A DNA stretch of 64,000 bases from Buddleja alternifolia (GCA_019426215.1 CM033396.1:27481101-27545100); one strand, 5' to 3'. Positions 1 through 11,417 are shown, numbered from the stretch's first letter. A program made the numbers and translations. The notes: generated by a model from the letters alone, not told the origin.

Positions 1-1165
1 CTCTCTAGGATCAGATTGAAAGCGTACACACATGCATACCGAAAACATAATATCGGGTCTACTAGCGGAAAGATAAAGAAGTGATCCAATGATACCTCTA
101 TAGTTAGTAATATCAATTTTCTTCCCACTTTCATCTTTATCTAACTTAAGCATTTGGCTCATCGGAATTTTTGAAGATGATGCATTTTCCATACCAAATT
201 TCTTAATCATATCTCTTGTATATTTAACTTGGTTTTTAAATATGCCATTAGGGAGTTGTTAAACTTGTAATCCTAAGAAGAAAGTTAATTCACCCATCAT
301 GATCATTTCAAATTGATCTTGCATCATTTTCGAAATGTTTTCACTCAATTGCTTATTAGTAGATCCGAAAATAATATCATCAACATAAATTTGGACTAAG
401 AGAATATCTTCGTTATGAGTAATTTTAAATAACGTTGTATCAACGCTGCCTTTTGAAAAGCCTTTACCTATAAGGAAGATAGAGAGAGTGTCATATCATG
501 CACTTAGTGCTTGTTTAAGGCCATAAAGTGCCTTATCCAATTTGTAGACCATACTCTTGCCATGATTGTTGATGAATCCTGGGTTTCTCCACATATACCT
601 CTTCTTGGAGTTTACCATTCCTGAAAGCACTCTTCACGTCCATTTGTTACACTGTGAATTTGTTTAATGCGGCAGAAGCTAGGAACATTCGAATCATTTC
701 AAGACGGGCTACTGGGGCATAAGTTTCATCAAAGTCAATACCCTCTTCTTGACAATAACCCTAAGCGACTAATCTGGCTTTGTTTCTTACAATGATACCA
801 TCTTCGTCTATTTTCTTCCTGAAAATCCGTCTAGTCCCAATAACTCCTTGGTGAGTTGGTCTGGGAACTAACGTCCAAACCTTATTACGCTCAAATTGGT
901 TAAGCTCCTCTTGCATCGCTTCTACCCAACTTGAATCAGTAAGCACTTCATCCACTTTCTTTGGTTCCATTTGAGATAGGAAACTTGCGAACATGGCCTC
1001 ATTAAATGTAGCGGCCCTATTTCTTACAGGAGTTTCAATATCTCCAATTATTAGCTCTGGTGGATGATCTCTTAGCCATTTTCTATCTGGTTGGAATGGG
1101 TTAAGAGACTCTTGATCATCAATTACTTGACCCTCATTTGCCTCTTGCGCAGTCGCTTTATCATT
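1..1165 (-). pseudogene. Ty1/copia (SIRE-lineage) reverse-transcriptase fragment
   Basis: Read on the minus strand this is the copia pol segment from the linker before reverse transcriptase (residues NPFQPDRKWLRDHPPE) through the RT start (NKARLVA) and onward to the IMFSVCMCAR region at position 1. The first part (1165-761) is open; from about 760 down it is full of stops and frameshifts. The same protein stretch occurs in the two Sirevirus copies near 33830-34900 and 58480-59600, so it is the same lineage. No LTR, integrase or gag of copia type accompanies it; the upstream side joins a gypsy gag directly. The fragment runs off the left edge of the window. Confidence 0.85.
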
Positions 1166-2295
1166 CACAGTCCCAATTTGCCTGATTTTGGCAAGATCAC
1201 TCATCGAGATCCCTGGATTTGTTCGAACTAAATGGTTTTGAAACTGGAATTGCATCTCATCCCAACTATGTATTGAATTTGGGGACAAACTTACATACCA
1301 ATTAAAGGCCAACCCTATTAATGAACTAGGGAAAAGCCTTAATTTAAGAAATTCTTGGTCAGAGGCCTCTCGACATTGACAAGTAAACCTTGAAAAATGT
1401 TCTAAAGCAGAGATATGGTAATCTCCCGAAAACAAAGTGAAGTCAGGAATTTTATAATTTCGAGGGAAAGGAAAATTTCGGTCTATCCAATCTGGATAAG
1501 GATTTCCAGGAATCAATCTATGATTTCTTCAAAATCCGGGTCCATACATCCTTTTAATGATCATTTCGATTTGATCTTGAAAAGGATCTTGGAACTGTCC
1601 TCCCATATTTTCTCCCATATATGCATTGGGCACAGCTTGGCCCCCTGCATATGGCATTTGAAAATTATTTGGGACAAGAGGGACTCCTTGATTGGTTTGT
1701 GTGCCAGGGAAGTTATGGTTTCCCATAGAAAAAGGAGTATTTGAGACTCCTGGATATGCTGGTCCTTGTGTTTGGTTTGGTCCTCCAGGATATTGTCCTT
1801 GGGCAAGACCTGGAGTTGTTTTGAAATTACCAAAACCAGTGTTACCGATAGGATACCCTACAGACACCTACCCATAACCAACTGGTGGCGTAACAAAAGG
1901 TGGCCTTAAAGGTTGGGTTGGCATTGAATCACATTAGGAGTTTGGGGATTATTCGAATGTGGACGAGGGATTTGACTAAAACCTTATTGTTCTATTCCTG
2001 CCTGCCTCCCAAGTCCTTGTTGGTTCACAAAATTCGATTCACTCATAGGAGAAGGGTTCGATGTTTGGCCAATTTCAAAATGGCTATTTCTATTCCTGGT
2101 TTCCCTAGGATAACCTGGTGGAGCCTCCCCTAAGTTGAATTGCCTTGTTCGACTTCCAGGTTCCACTAATATTAACTGAGACACTTTTTCTAATAAAGTA
2201 TTATGCTTTTCAATTAAAGGTTCAAGAGCAGTTACTACTTGGGCAGTTATCATCCTTGAGAATGCATCACAAGTCTGATTAAATATTTCCCCCAA
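1166..2295 (-). pseudogene. Ty3/gypsy gag (capsid) pseudogene
   Basis: Minus-strand remnants of a plant gypsy gag. An N-terminal segment (2295-1984) has the coiled stretch IEKHNTLLEKVSQLILVEP, then a Gly/Pro/Gln-rich segment (1867-1529), then the conserved retrotransposon gag domain (1516-1190) with KIPDFTLFSG, FLKLRLFPSSLIGLAFNWY and SIHSWDEMQ. The three parts lie in different frames, so the gene is broken. At about 1165-1190, after DLAKIRQ, the reading runs without a stop into copia pol. The gag type and the Arg-type primer site suggest a non-chromovirus gypsy (Tat-like), but I am not certain of the lineage. Confidence 0.8.
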
Positions 2296-2604
2296 CTCGA
2301 TTATAACTCGAGTAACTCTCTAGCAAGACCCCCCTGGGCACTTATAGCAATATCTTGTACTATTGTTGTGAATATCAGAGCAGACTCTTGAGCCAATGCC
2401 CGATATTGATTATTAATTTCCCTCTGTTGTTCCTCTCGAGCACCTATTAAAGTCTATTTCATGACTTTAACAAACTGTTCATACATTTTATCTGCTCGAA
2501 TTCTATGTCTCGACACAAGCTGTGTCTCGAGATCATCATTGAGTTCTTCTCTAGAAGACTCTTCTGACATCTTATAATGGTTTTGTGGAAGTCAAAATCG
2601 ACAA

Positions 2605-2622
2605 CTCCCACTATGGTCGCCA
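2605..2622 (-). other. Putative primer-binding site of the left gypsy relic
   Basis: On the minus strand the sequence TGGCGACCATAGTGGGAG sits 11 bases after the CA that ends the adjacent LTR. It starts with TGGCGAC, as in gypsy elements primed by tRNA-Arg. Position and orientation agree with the gag on its downstream side. Confidence 0.5.
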
Positions 2623-3314
2623 AAAATTTATTTTGAGATAAAAACAAACTGGACTAGGGAAGGATTTCGAGTCGTCGGTTCAAGCCCCTTGATAATTCAC
2701 AACCTAGAATTATCTCCTAACCCCTGCTTATATTTCCTATTATTATTATTTTGTGCTTAAACTATTATTATTTTGTGCTTAAACCTTCGAGAAGCGCAAA
2801 AATATATATCAGAATCAAAAGCAATTAATAAATGCTAAAAGCTTGAATGTAAATTATACCTCCATGAAGAATTCTTCATCTGAATTGCTTCTATTGAAAT
2901 ACTTGGATATAATCAGGATTACAAACCTTCGAATGCTAACGAAACTATTATAGCCTAATAAAGTACAAGATGCTAAATCCAGTTACTCCTAACACTACTA
3001 CAGAAATGGCCTATTACAACGATTTTTTTTGGTCAATTACAGCGGTTTTAACCTCTGTAATAGGTACCGCTGTAATTGGTTAAGGCCAATTACAGCGGTT
3101 AAAAACCGCTGTACTAGATACCTATTACAGCGGTCATTTTTATAACCGCTGTAATAGGTATACCCTATTACAGCGGTTATACAAATAACCGCTGTTAAAA
3201 AAAATTAATTTTTTTTTCCGGAGCCTATTGCAGCGGTTTTTTCCACAACCGATGTAATAGGTAGTGTTTTTTTTTTTAATTTTATTTTTGCGTTTATAAT
3301 TTTACCGTGTCAAA

Positions 3315-3580
3315 ATGACACGAAATTCGCACGATCATAGCGAAACGGCATTCTGAACAAAACACAAAACTTGCGGTCTCGTGATTTTAGCCATCTGAGA
3401 TTGGTTAAGGCCTTAAATTTGCGTTTTATTACAAAAATACCCTATTTTCGTAAAAAAAAAAACGCAAATTTGATGCTTTAAATGATCTCAGATGGCTAAA
3501 ATCCCGAGATCGCATGACAAAATCATGCGTTTCGTTTAGAATACCGTTTCGCTGTGACCGTGCGAATTTCGTATCATTCC
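3315..3580. repeat. Imperfect inverted repeat inside the CACTA element
   Basis: The left arm (about 3315-3430) and right arm (about 3458-3580) are reverse complements over more than 100 bases. Shared blocks include ACGAAATTCGCACG, AGCGAAACGG, TTAGCCATCTGAGAT and AAATTTGCGTTTT. The loop is about 25 bases and A-rich. Confidence 0.75.
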
Positions 3581-3617
3581 GATATCGCAAAATTTCAACC
3601 GAGAAATATTTTCGTAA

Positions 3618-3975
3618 ATACACAAGTATACATACACTCATCAACATATACACAAATATACATACACTCATCCACACATACACATATATACATACACCCA
3701 TCCACACATATACATACACCCATCAACATATACACAAATATACATACACCCATCAAACATATACACAAATATACATACACCCATCCACATATACACAAAT
3801 ATACATACACCCATCACCATATACACAAATATACACATACCCATCCACATATACACAAATATACATACACCCGCACATACACAAATATACACATATACAC
3901 AAAATAAATACACCCACACATACACAAATATACATACACCCACACATATACACATGTACAAATATACATATACAT
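3618..3975. repeat. Minisatellite (CA/TA-rich, about 28-30 bp unit)
   Basis: Tandem degenerate copies of a unit built from CACCCATC, CACATATACA and CAAATATACATA. Unit length varies slightly and the tract decays into a TA run at 3970-3985. The open frames on both strands here (Tyr/Ile/His-rich or Met/Cys/Tyr/Val-rich) are products of the repeat, not genes. Confidence 0.85.
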
Positions 3976-4930
3976 ATATATATATAGAGGGAAAGAGAGA
4001 GAAAGAGAAGAAGCTTACGATCGTGATGGTGGTGGCGGCGGCGCCGGTAAGTGGTGGTGGTGGTGGCGGTAGCGGCGGTGGTGCCGAGCTTTTGGGGGGG
4101 GGGGATCGAGAGAGAGAGAGACCGAGAGTAGAGAGAGAAAAGCTGAAATGGTTTTAAATTTTGAGAGTGAGAGCGAGAAGCGGGAAGATAAAAGTGTTTC
4201 AGATTTTTTCGTTTTGGCCTATTACAGCAGTTCTTATAAGAACCGCTGTAATAGGGTACACCTATTACAACGGCTCACATAAGAACCGCTGTAATAGGTA
4301 TTTTCATTTTTATTTTTTTTGGTGACTGCCTTTTACAGCGGTTCAGTAGAGAACCGCTGTAAAAGGCCTATTACAGCGGTTCTCTACTGAACCGCTGTAA
4401 TAGGCCCGGTACCTATTACAGCGGTTTATGAAAGAACCATTGTAATAGGTGCCGCGTTTTACCTATTACAGCGGTTCTTTCACGAACCGCTGTAATTGGG
4501 GCGTTGTAATAGGCTCTTTTTGTAGTAGTGTAAAAAGCTACTATTACTCTATTTCTACTCCTAATGATATGAAAAATCTGCAGATGTTTGTCTGGTTATG
4601 TCCTCTTTTTTCTTCTTCTTCTTCTCCTATGTATATACTTCTCCTTTTCCACGGTTTCTTGCAACTTCCATGTCTTATCTTCGGTTTCTCGCAACTTCCA
4701 CAGTTTCACCTTCTCCAGAATCTGCTGCCAACTTCTCTTTTGAATTCTTTTTCCTTGATTTGGCGCCCATTTTCTAGTGTTAAGCCGATTTCTGATCTTG
4801 GACTTTCTTTTCTTTTTTGCCTTTCCTACTCCCTGGGCTTTCATTAAATCCAACACATATTCTTTTTCGAATACTTAAGCACTCGGATTTTGGGCTTCAT
4901 TAGTTGCAGGCCCATCCCTTTCGAGCTTTA

Positions 4931-5744
4931 TTCGAGAATAGGCCCAATCTTATTTTAATTTTTGTGTAAATACATATATAGTAGATGATGAAGTATTTAT
5001 CTACGGAAAGCTAAACGAAAAAATGACTACTATAGTGCAACACAAAAAGAACAATGATTACAAGAAAAATGGAGAAACAATTTAAACTAATTATCAAGCA
5101 CAGATAATGATGAGTTGAAGAATAATGATTATAAACTTAGCAACATTTACCAACAGAGATGTCGAAGGAAATAAAAAGACAAGTAATTAACTACCAAGAT
5201 TAGTACTAGAAAAGATTTTAAAAAAAATTGCGGAACTTTTAATTTTTCTTCTTCTTTAACTTCTAAGGTCACGAAATTACACATTTGTAATAGAAGAAAT
5301 ACTATATTTCAATAAGTTATTCAAACTGTATTCTTCAAATCAACCACTTTCACTTATATTTTAATTTTAATTAAAATATATTCTTTCTTTCTAATTCAAC
5401 GTACTCTTATTTTTATTGAAATGTTACCTATTTTCTTTCAACAATAAATTCCTTAATAGTATCATAATTGGGTATTCATGTGCAACACACATATTTTTGC
5501 TAGTCTATAATAAAAAAGCCTTATATGCATTACTTTGTTTTAAACTTGATTTGAGAGGAGCTAAGATTTTTTTTAATTATTATTATTATCATAGAATCGC
5601 TTGAACTCATCATACAAGATGCAACTTGTAATCAAGTTACATATACTAACTAAATTTATAGGGCAATATCCAATAAACTAAATGGGCTTATTGTTTGATG
5701 GATATTAATTCCTACTTAAAGCTGATAAAGAGGATGAAGATGGA
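4931..5744. other. AT-rich flank and presumed 3' region of the KNATM-like gene
   Basis: No coding sequence is supported here. It contains a Helitron-type 3' end (5478-5503) and, from about 5504 to 5744, the sequence downstream of the KNATM-like stop codon. I did not find a convincing close poly(A) signal. Confidence 0.5.
5478..5503 (+). mobile_element. Helitron-type 3' terminus
   Basis: A short hairpin (ATGTG / CACAT, loop CAACA) is followed 7 bases later by CTAG (5500-5503), the hairpin-plus-CTRR pattern of Helitron 3' ends. The matching 5' end was not identified. Confidence 0.4.
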
Positions 5745-6792
5745 TTAATCTCCATTAATTAGATCTTTAAGTTGAGAATGCATGTAACTTATGAATGCCA
5801 TGGATTCTTTCTGCGGTTCTTCCATTTCTTCCTTGAGCTTCTTTAGGGTTATGCAGTATGACTCCTGCACATTTTTGAGGGATCCAATTAGTGTATCTAT
5901 GTGTATATATATACTGCTAAGATTATATAAATTCTAAAGGAAAAAAATTTAATTTTATGATTTTTAACAGACTTAGAGAAAAATAACTAAATTATATATA
6001 CATAAATTTTCCAATTATTTAAATCGACTTTAAGAAATTTTATTGCTGTTCTGATCTTACCATAAACTGGTCCAACTCGGATTGATTGGATTCGAAAATG
6101 TATGGCTTGGTACCCAGTGTTATTGGATCAAGTGTAGTGTCATCCATGTTGCATAAACAAATCTGCAAAAGCAAAATTTAGCTCTTAAACTATGAAATAT
6201 ATTTATATAATATAAATATATTACACATGAAATTAAATATTCTCTAAACTGGATAGAAATATCAGTAAAAATTTCAATCAGTAGTACAAATGAATATTTA
6301 TTAGTTGAAGTTAGATTTTTGCTCTTAACCTCCAAAATTCTTTGCATAGTCTAAGGAGACAAAACCTTTTGGTACCAAAAACACATACATCAAAGAATTA
6401 TAAACATTCTAAGAAGTTCAAATATATATTAAATTAACCACGAGTTATTATTGATTTCGGCACTCCAAATATTATATTTAGCTGTGTATTTCTTGCAAGA
6501 AAATAGAGCATAGATGAGAAAATCAACTCTTTAACCATCGATAGCGAGAAAACAAAAAAAGAAAAAAGAAGATAGATATGCAAACAAGAAAAACACACAC
6601 CTTGCAGCAGTCCAAGTGAGATTGAAGCAAGAGATCATACAAAGCATGGCAAGAAATTTGCTTCTTAAGGATATTGCTTATATTACTGTCCTCTTCTTGT
6701 TTTTCTGAACTTTCATCATTTCCATTAATAGAAGAGCTGCGCCCGACTTTTTCTTCTTCTTCTTTTTCTTTCTTTTCACATTTTCTTTCCAT
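5745..6792 (-). CDS. KNATM-like MEINOX protein (KNOX class M, no homeodomain), 3 exons
   Basis: This is a spliced host gene. Exon 1 is 6792-6601, exon 2 is 6162-6061 and exon 3 is 5864-5745 (TAA stop at 5747-5745). Both introns (438 and 196 bp) have GT donors and CAG acceptors, and all joins are phase 0, giving 137 residues. Residues 1-41 are acidic/basic low complexity. Residues 42-64 (LKKQISCHALYDLLLQSHLD) match the KNOX1 half. Exon 2 ends SELDQFM and exon 3 continues ESYCITLKKLKEEMEEP, the KNOX2 signature; the protein stops soon after, with no ELK segment or homeodomain. Known family members (Arabidopsis KNATM, about 140 aa; tomato PETROSELINUM) dimerise with BELL proteins and modulate KNOX activity in leaf patterning. 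That role here is inferred from homology. The start is the first ATG of the open exon, just upstream of the Lys/Glu-rich stretch. Intact splice sites and frame suggest a functional gene. Confidence 0.87.
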
Positions 6793-7020
6793 TTATATCT
6801 TCCCGCAGTGCAGCTGCACTAAATGTTCAACTTCCAATGTTTCTTTCAATGATCACAGGAACATCAAAATTTCCACAAAAGTAAGATATCCAATGACGTT
6901 ATGAGGACTATACATATATATATATACACACTAGGGTTTCAGAATAAATTGAGGGATTCCAACATGAGTTTGGAGGGTGCGAATATATATACCGATATGC
7001 ACCAAAAATGTCTAGGGGCA
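6793..7020 (-). promoter_or_regulatory. Upstream region of the KNATM-like gene
   Basis: This is the presumed 5' leader and proximal promoter on the minus strand, AT-rich with a TA run at 6914-6926. No specific binding site can be claimed. TE-like sequence begins by about 7020, so the TE-free upstream region is only about 230 bp. Confidence 0.35.
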
Positions 7021-7445
7021 TTATAATAATTAGCATACCCCGGCTCGGGCCGGGCGTCCCCCGTGGGTCCAATTCAAGATTATTATATTAGTCAAGCTCA
7101 AGATGGCTGACGACCCAATAAGGTTAATTAGGCTATTTTAATAATCTAAAGGCCTAAATAATGGGTATGTTAGTAAGTCAAGTGGGCTACAGCTAAAGTT
7201 GAGTCCACGACTGGCAGCCCACTACCAACTTCATATAAATACTTTGGAGGAGTTGGGAAATGGGCATTATCTACTTCTTCAGTAAAAAGTCTATTGAGAG
7301 TAACACATAAAAGAACTACGAACAGATTTGATCTCTATTCATCGGGTACGTGAGCAACTCGCTAAATTCGAGTGCAATCTATACATTCATCAACTCTCAA
7401 TCTAATTTGTTGTGTGTTTGATCGGTTCCACATCACCCCACATGG
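7021..7445 (+). other. Unclassified LTR-like segment with a TATA-type box
   Basis: A GC-rich start (CGGCTCGGGCCGGGCG) is followed by a TATAAATAC box near 7226 and a CAAC-rich tail ending near TTGTGTGTTTGATCGG, the general build of a plant LTR promoter. No paired copy, primer site or target duplication was found, so the assignment is weak. Confidence 0.25.
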
Positions 7446-7535
7446 TCAATCACGTATTATTCACTGACAAATTTTACCACATCATATATCCTCGAAACCC
7501 GATCCCAAAACCTCTTAAGTATAGATCATAGACCA

Positions 7536-7640
7536 AGCTAGTAGCTCAATGGGGTCCAGTACATTATAGCCCACGAGAAAATTATTGGTTCAAAATCAAT
7601 TATTGTAAGCGGTTGAGTACATATAATATAATTCCTTCAA
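7536..7640 (+). mobile_element. tRNA-derived SINE-like head
   Basis: TAGTAGCTCAATGGGG (7540-7555) resembles a pol III A box, and GGTTCAAAATC (7587-7597) resembles a B box about 32 bases downstream, normal tRNA/SINE spacing. There is no clear tail or target duplication. Confidence 0.4.
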
Positions 7641-8160
7641 TTTGATTGATATCTTTTGTGGAGCCCTGCACAAAGATTATTAAAATCGAGAAATTCATGA
7701 TTATAGATTGGTGTTCCTCCATATGAACGCCTGAAGTTTATCGAAATATTATCAAAAAGTAGAAAACAAATACATTATAGAATAATGTTAAAGAGTTCCA
7801 TTAAATTCTTGAAATATACATGTAAACAACTTCACATTAATTAATACTTTGTAAAAGCTTCGTTGTATATATGAACATTATAATAATAGATATGATATCA
7901 TTAGAAAATTTAATATGCAATAAAGATCATTGTATGTAATCAAACGTTCACTAATCATAAGTTTATAATCCAAAGTATCAATTGGAAAAGAAAAAAAAAA
8001 AGTAAGCTTGGAAACGATTTTCGATACATTCCAATATATAAAATGCTACTAATTAACGAGAATATCTAGGGACATAACTGATATGGTCAATCAGATAGGC
8101 CGATATAATATGACACATTATCTGATTTTAATTTTCACCAAAACATAATCTATATCTATA
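7641..8160. other. AT-rich intergenic sequence
   Basis: Nothing coding or clearly repetitive could be supported. Confidence 0.5.
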
Positions 8161-8230
8161 TCTATATTATAAAATTGTGGATCCAAAAGTGTTTCTTCTA
8201 ATTGTGAAAAAGCCAAATAGTCCTTCATAA
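8161..8230 (+). mobile_element. Helitron-type 5' terminus (copy 1)
   Basis: It starts TCTATATTATAAAA after a TCTATA run and then contains TTTCTTCTAATTGTGAAA. Plant Helitrons commonly start TCTATA followed by TATAAAA. The same TTCTTCTAATTGTGAAA block recurs in the second terminus at 8912. Confidence 0.4.
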
Positions 8231-8616
8231 TATATTGAATATTGATAAAATATTATATTTTTAAACAAAATATCATTAAAATTTGAATTATATCTAGCTG
8301 CATGTTTACAGCAAAAAGTCCTACAAGTCGTCAATGAGCATTTACTAAACCTTTGAAGTTCCTCTTGAAAGCAATAACACCTCTTCCTCATTCATCTTAT
8401 CATCTTCCCCAATGTGATTAATTTACAGTTACCATTGTAATTAATTTATAATTATATGCTCTCTTGGAGAATATAACAGTTCAACTCTTCCACTTCCTCA
8501 TTAACTTATATATATTTTCCTCAATTGCTGAAAACAGAAAAGCCAAGAATGCAATTATTTTCATAGAAAACATTTTCTCACTAAAAATCACTAGCTTTTT
8601 GGTTGTAGTGAAGAAA

Positions 8617-8620
<4 letters not shown>

Positions 8621-8656
<36 letters not shown>

Positions 8657-8670
8657 CTCTCTATATATAT
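8621..8670. repeat. (TA)n and (TC)n microsatellite
   Basis: A TA run at about 8621-8650 is followed by a short TC run and another TA run. The open frame crossing it is an artefact. Confidence 0.8.
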
Positions 8671-8911
8671 GTATGAAAATTGTTGAGTCTCTTTGATGTT
8701 GTGCTGACTTACGTATTGATTGCAATCAAAATCGTGCACCTATACATGTCTAATTGCATGTAGATTGGAAGGCTCAATTCAAAAGCATTTAGATATGTAT
8801 TTTGGAGGATAAGTATATATACATAACTTTGAAATATCCAAAGTATATATACATATCTCTAATTTCTAAGCTACGTATCTATATCTATATCTATCTATAT
8901 CTATATCTATA

Positions 8912-8980
8912 TCTATACTATTATAAAAGTATGAAACTTAGAAAATATTTCTTCTAATTGTGAAATAACAGTTATACCCT
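8912..8980 (+). mobile_element. Helitron-type 5' terminus (copy 2)
   Basis: A (TATCTA)n run at 8874-8911 leads into TCTATACTATTATAAAAG, a typical plant Helitron start, followed by TTTCTTCTAATTGTGAAA, shared with the terminus at 8161. The 3' end is uncertain; a candidate lies at 13735-13766. Confidence 0.45.
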
Positions 8981-9059
8981 TCTATTAATTTATTATATTT
9001 TTAAATGTATAACACTTTTATATTAGTATAGATTAGTCTCCTAAGCTTCCCTAATAAAA

Positions 9060-11417
9060 CATAAAGTCCAATTTTTTAGTTGCTTGTTTGATTAAGATCA
9101 CCGTTGCTTCTTTTTTAATCCTTTCACTTCTCAAGGAGTTGAAACGTTAGGACCTCAATTAATTATATTAAAAACTAAAAAGGCAGAAAAGGTAGTATTT
9201 GATTTATAAATAACTTCATGCCGTGAGAAACGGCCCCTCATGAGTCATGACTGCTCTCATGAATTACAACACAAAATGGTAAATATTTCCATTGATATAT
9301 TATCTGATGTTTGCTGAAAAGTTGCAGGGCAACAATTTTTTGTAAATTATATGAGATATTGGTTTGTTCAACCTTTATCTTGTGACTTTTTCGGTAAGCA
9401 TTCTGATCTTTAGGCTCTAGATTTGTTTCGGTAAGTATTATGATCTTTGGCTTTAGATTTATGGTATTATAAAGTTTTTGAATCTTTTTAAATATTTTTT
9501 TTTTTGTTTAGTACAACGACGAGGTGATAAGTCAAATATGAACTCAACACCTCTCCCTCATTAATTGGGATGACTTGAGTTGGTGGTGCTGCTCCTACCA
9601 AATGATTGGTGACCCTTTATAAATATCAATTGGCTTTTTTTGTCAAAACTATATTGGAAGAGAGAGTAATATGCTTTCACCCTAAAAAATATAAAACAAC
9701 CAAATGGATTGAACCCTAGCAAAGTAACAAGATGTGGATATTGGAGAGCTACAAACACTCATGAGATTATTACAGCGGAGGTAAGGAAAGGTTTTTTTAA
9801 GCACTGAAAAGTTTTTATAGCTTATTTGACCCACATTATTTTTATGCATCAATAGGTTGTAACTCGTTGGATGGTAAATAATGATATCATCATTTAACTT
9901 TATGAAACCATCATACACATCCAATCATTCACACACCACTTGAGAAATGTCAAAGTGGGTGAGATATGTAAGAACTTTAGGATCAAAACTTTTATTTATG
10001 GATTGTTTTACTTAAAGTCAATGAATAATCTTATAATGTTGAGTTAGAATTAAATTCATTCTCCACTCTTCATTCTAATCACTGATTTCAAAAGACAAAT
10101 TCATGCTCAACTTTGGATATGAGTTAAAATTTACCACCTATAATAATTTCTATGAATAATTATTAAATTTATGTTGTAGGAGTTGAATAAATTGTTAAAC
10201 AATTATTTAATTTGTATGATAATAATTGAATATAGTTCTAATATATTAAATTTCATTCATTTTTATTGTTATCCATTCCCATGGATACAACATATTATTA
10301 TCCATTCCCTTGGATACAACATATTATTATTTCCATCAAATCATAATTTAATTATAATCATCGTAATATTTATGAAAAATGGTTGAATTGTAAATTTTGA
10401 ATATATTTAATAAGTTTAATTCAATCATATTACTGTCATAATTATTAACTAAAAATGATTTTTTAATTTTACCAATTTTTAAAAAGTTTAATTAAGTAAT
10501 AACCTAACATATTCATTATATTTAAGTAGGTCATTTTAATAAAGTTTATTAAATATAAGTTAAATATACATCTAATATGTTTTGCCCAACACCTCACTAT
10601 AATTCCACATCTTCTAAAAGATAATCCTTTTATAAAATAATAATTTAATCATAATCGTTAAATTTAATTATTTTAATATGTATCATTTTAGTGATTATTT
10701 CGATTCAACGACAAAAACATATACAAATAATATCAAATAATATTTCCTATAGTAATATATTTAATTTTTTTTATTAAATAATAATTTAATCACAGTTATT
10801 ATATTTCAAGTAATTTCAATTAAGTAACATTTGATTTGAACTGATAATTAAAGTGAGCCAATGTGTAGTTGTATTAAGAAACGAGTGTTGTTTAGAGTAA
10901 TGGGAAGATGTAAAAATGAAAATAAAGTGGAAGAAGTATTTTAGAAGATAAATAAATAATGCGCATTAGAAATTTCAGGATTAAGTGAACACTTAGGGTA
11001 AAATTTTAATTTGGACTAAAATAAATTCTATCCACTTCAAAGAACATGCGCCTTTGATTTAACAATAAAATAGACGTTTTTTTTAGTTTAGTATTAATTA
11101 TAAAGAAGAAATGTACATAATCATCCTCTAATTGGAGGGAAGTCTGGGTAGAAATTGATTAGAAAAACCACATCGATACAATTAAGGACTACTTTGATAT
11201 TGCCACTAAATCATAGGACGAAAATTGATATTTCTTGTTTACATAATAAATGGATTGAGATATTGCAAAGAGTCACCATGATGGATGGATATGTATATTT
11301 TGTGTTCCGACTTTAGTTTGCTATTATGAGCTCTTTTAATTTGTATCTACTTTTAGACGATAAAAAAAATCACTTATATCGTAAATTCTAATTCATGCAA
11401 TTGTCATACTTCAACAT
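9060..11417. other. AT-rich intergenic sequence
   Basis: No gene is supported. Small features: a tandem duplication of about 30 bp at 10268-10330 (core CCATTCCC-TGGATACAACA, two copies), and a 57-bp stretch at about 10800-10858 that recurs with few changes at about 12272-12330 (core GTAACATTTGATT). Confidence 0.5.

Larger units (their letters stand above)
2993..4530. mobile_element. Non-autonomous CACTA (En/Spm-like) transposon, complete
   Basis: It begins CACTACTACAGAAA and ends TTTTTGTAGTAGTG, an inverted terminal repeat with the CACTA signature. The flanking trinucleotides are TAA on both sides (2990-2992 and 4531-4533), the 3-bp duplication expected of this superfamily. Both ends carry about ten copies each, in both orientations, of a subterminal motif close to TATTACAGCGGTT (3030-3260 and 4210-4510), the usual arrangement of transposase-binding repeats. 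There is no transposase. The interior holds an inverted repeat, a minisatellite and a short GC-rich Gly-rich open frame (4026-4157). It was inserted into a gypsy LTR. Confidence 0.9.
2634..4930 (-). mobile_element. Ty3/gypsy 5' LTR (minus strand), split by a CACTA element
   Basis: The LTR end next to the primer site is TG-type on the plus strand at 2634. LTR sequence runs to 2992, is interrupted by the CACTA element 2993-4530, and resumes at 4534. The outer edge is not resolved: no CA end with a matching target duplication was found, and 4930 is only where the character of the sequence changes. The open frame at 4856-4596 (Lys/Arg-rich) lies in this LTR and is not treated as a gene. Confidence 0.5.

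Noticed and set aside
3514..3987. 157-codon plus-strand open frame rich in His/Thr/Tyr/Ile, and Met/Cys/Tyr/Val-rich frames on the other strand
   Set aside because: Produced by a CA/TA minisatellite inside the CACTA element; no start context, codon bias or homology.
4596..4856. Lys/Arg-rich minus-strand frame upstream of the gypsy primer site
   Set aside because: Lies in the LTR, before gag, and is low complexity (CTT/TTC-rich DNA read in reverse).
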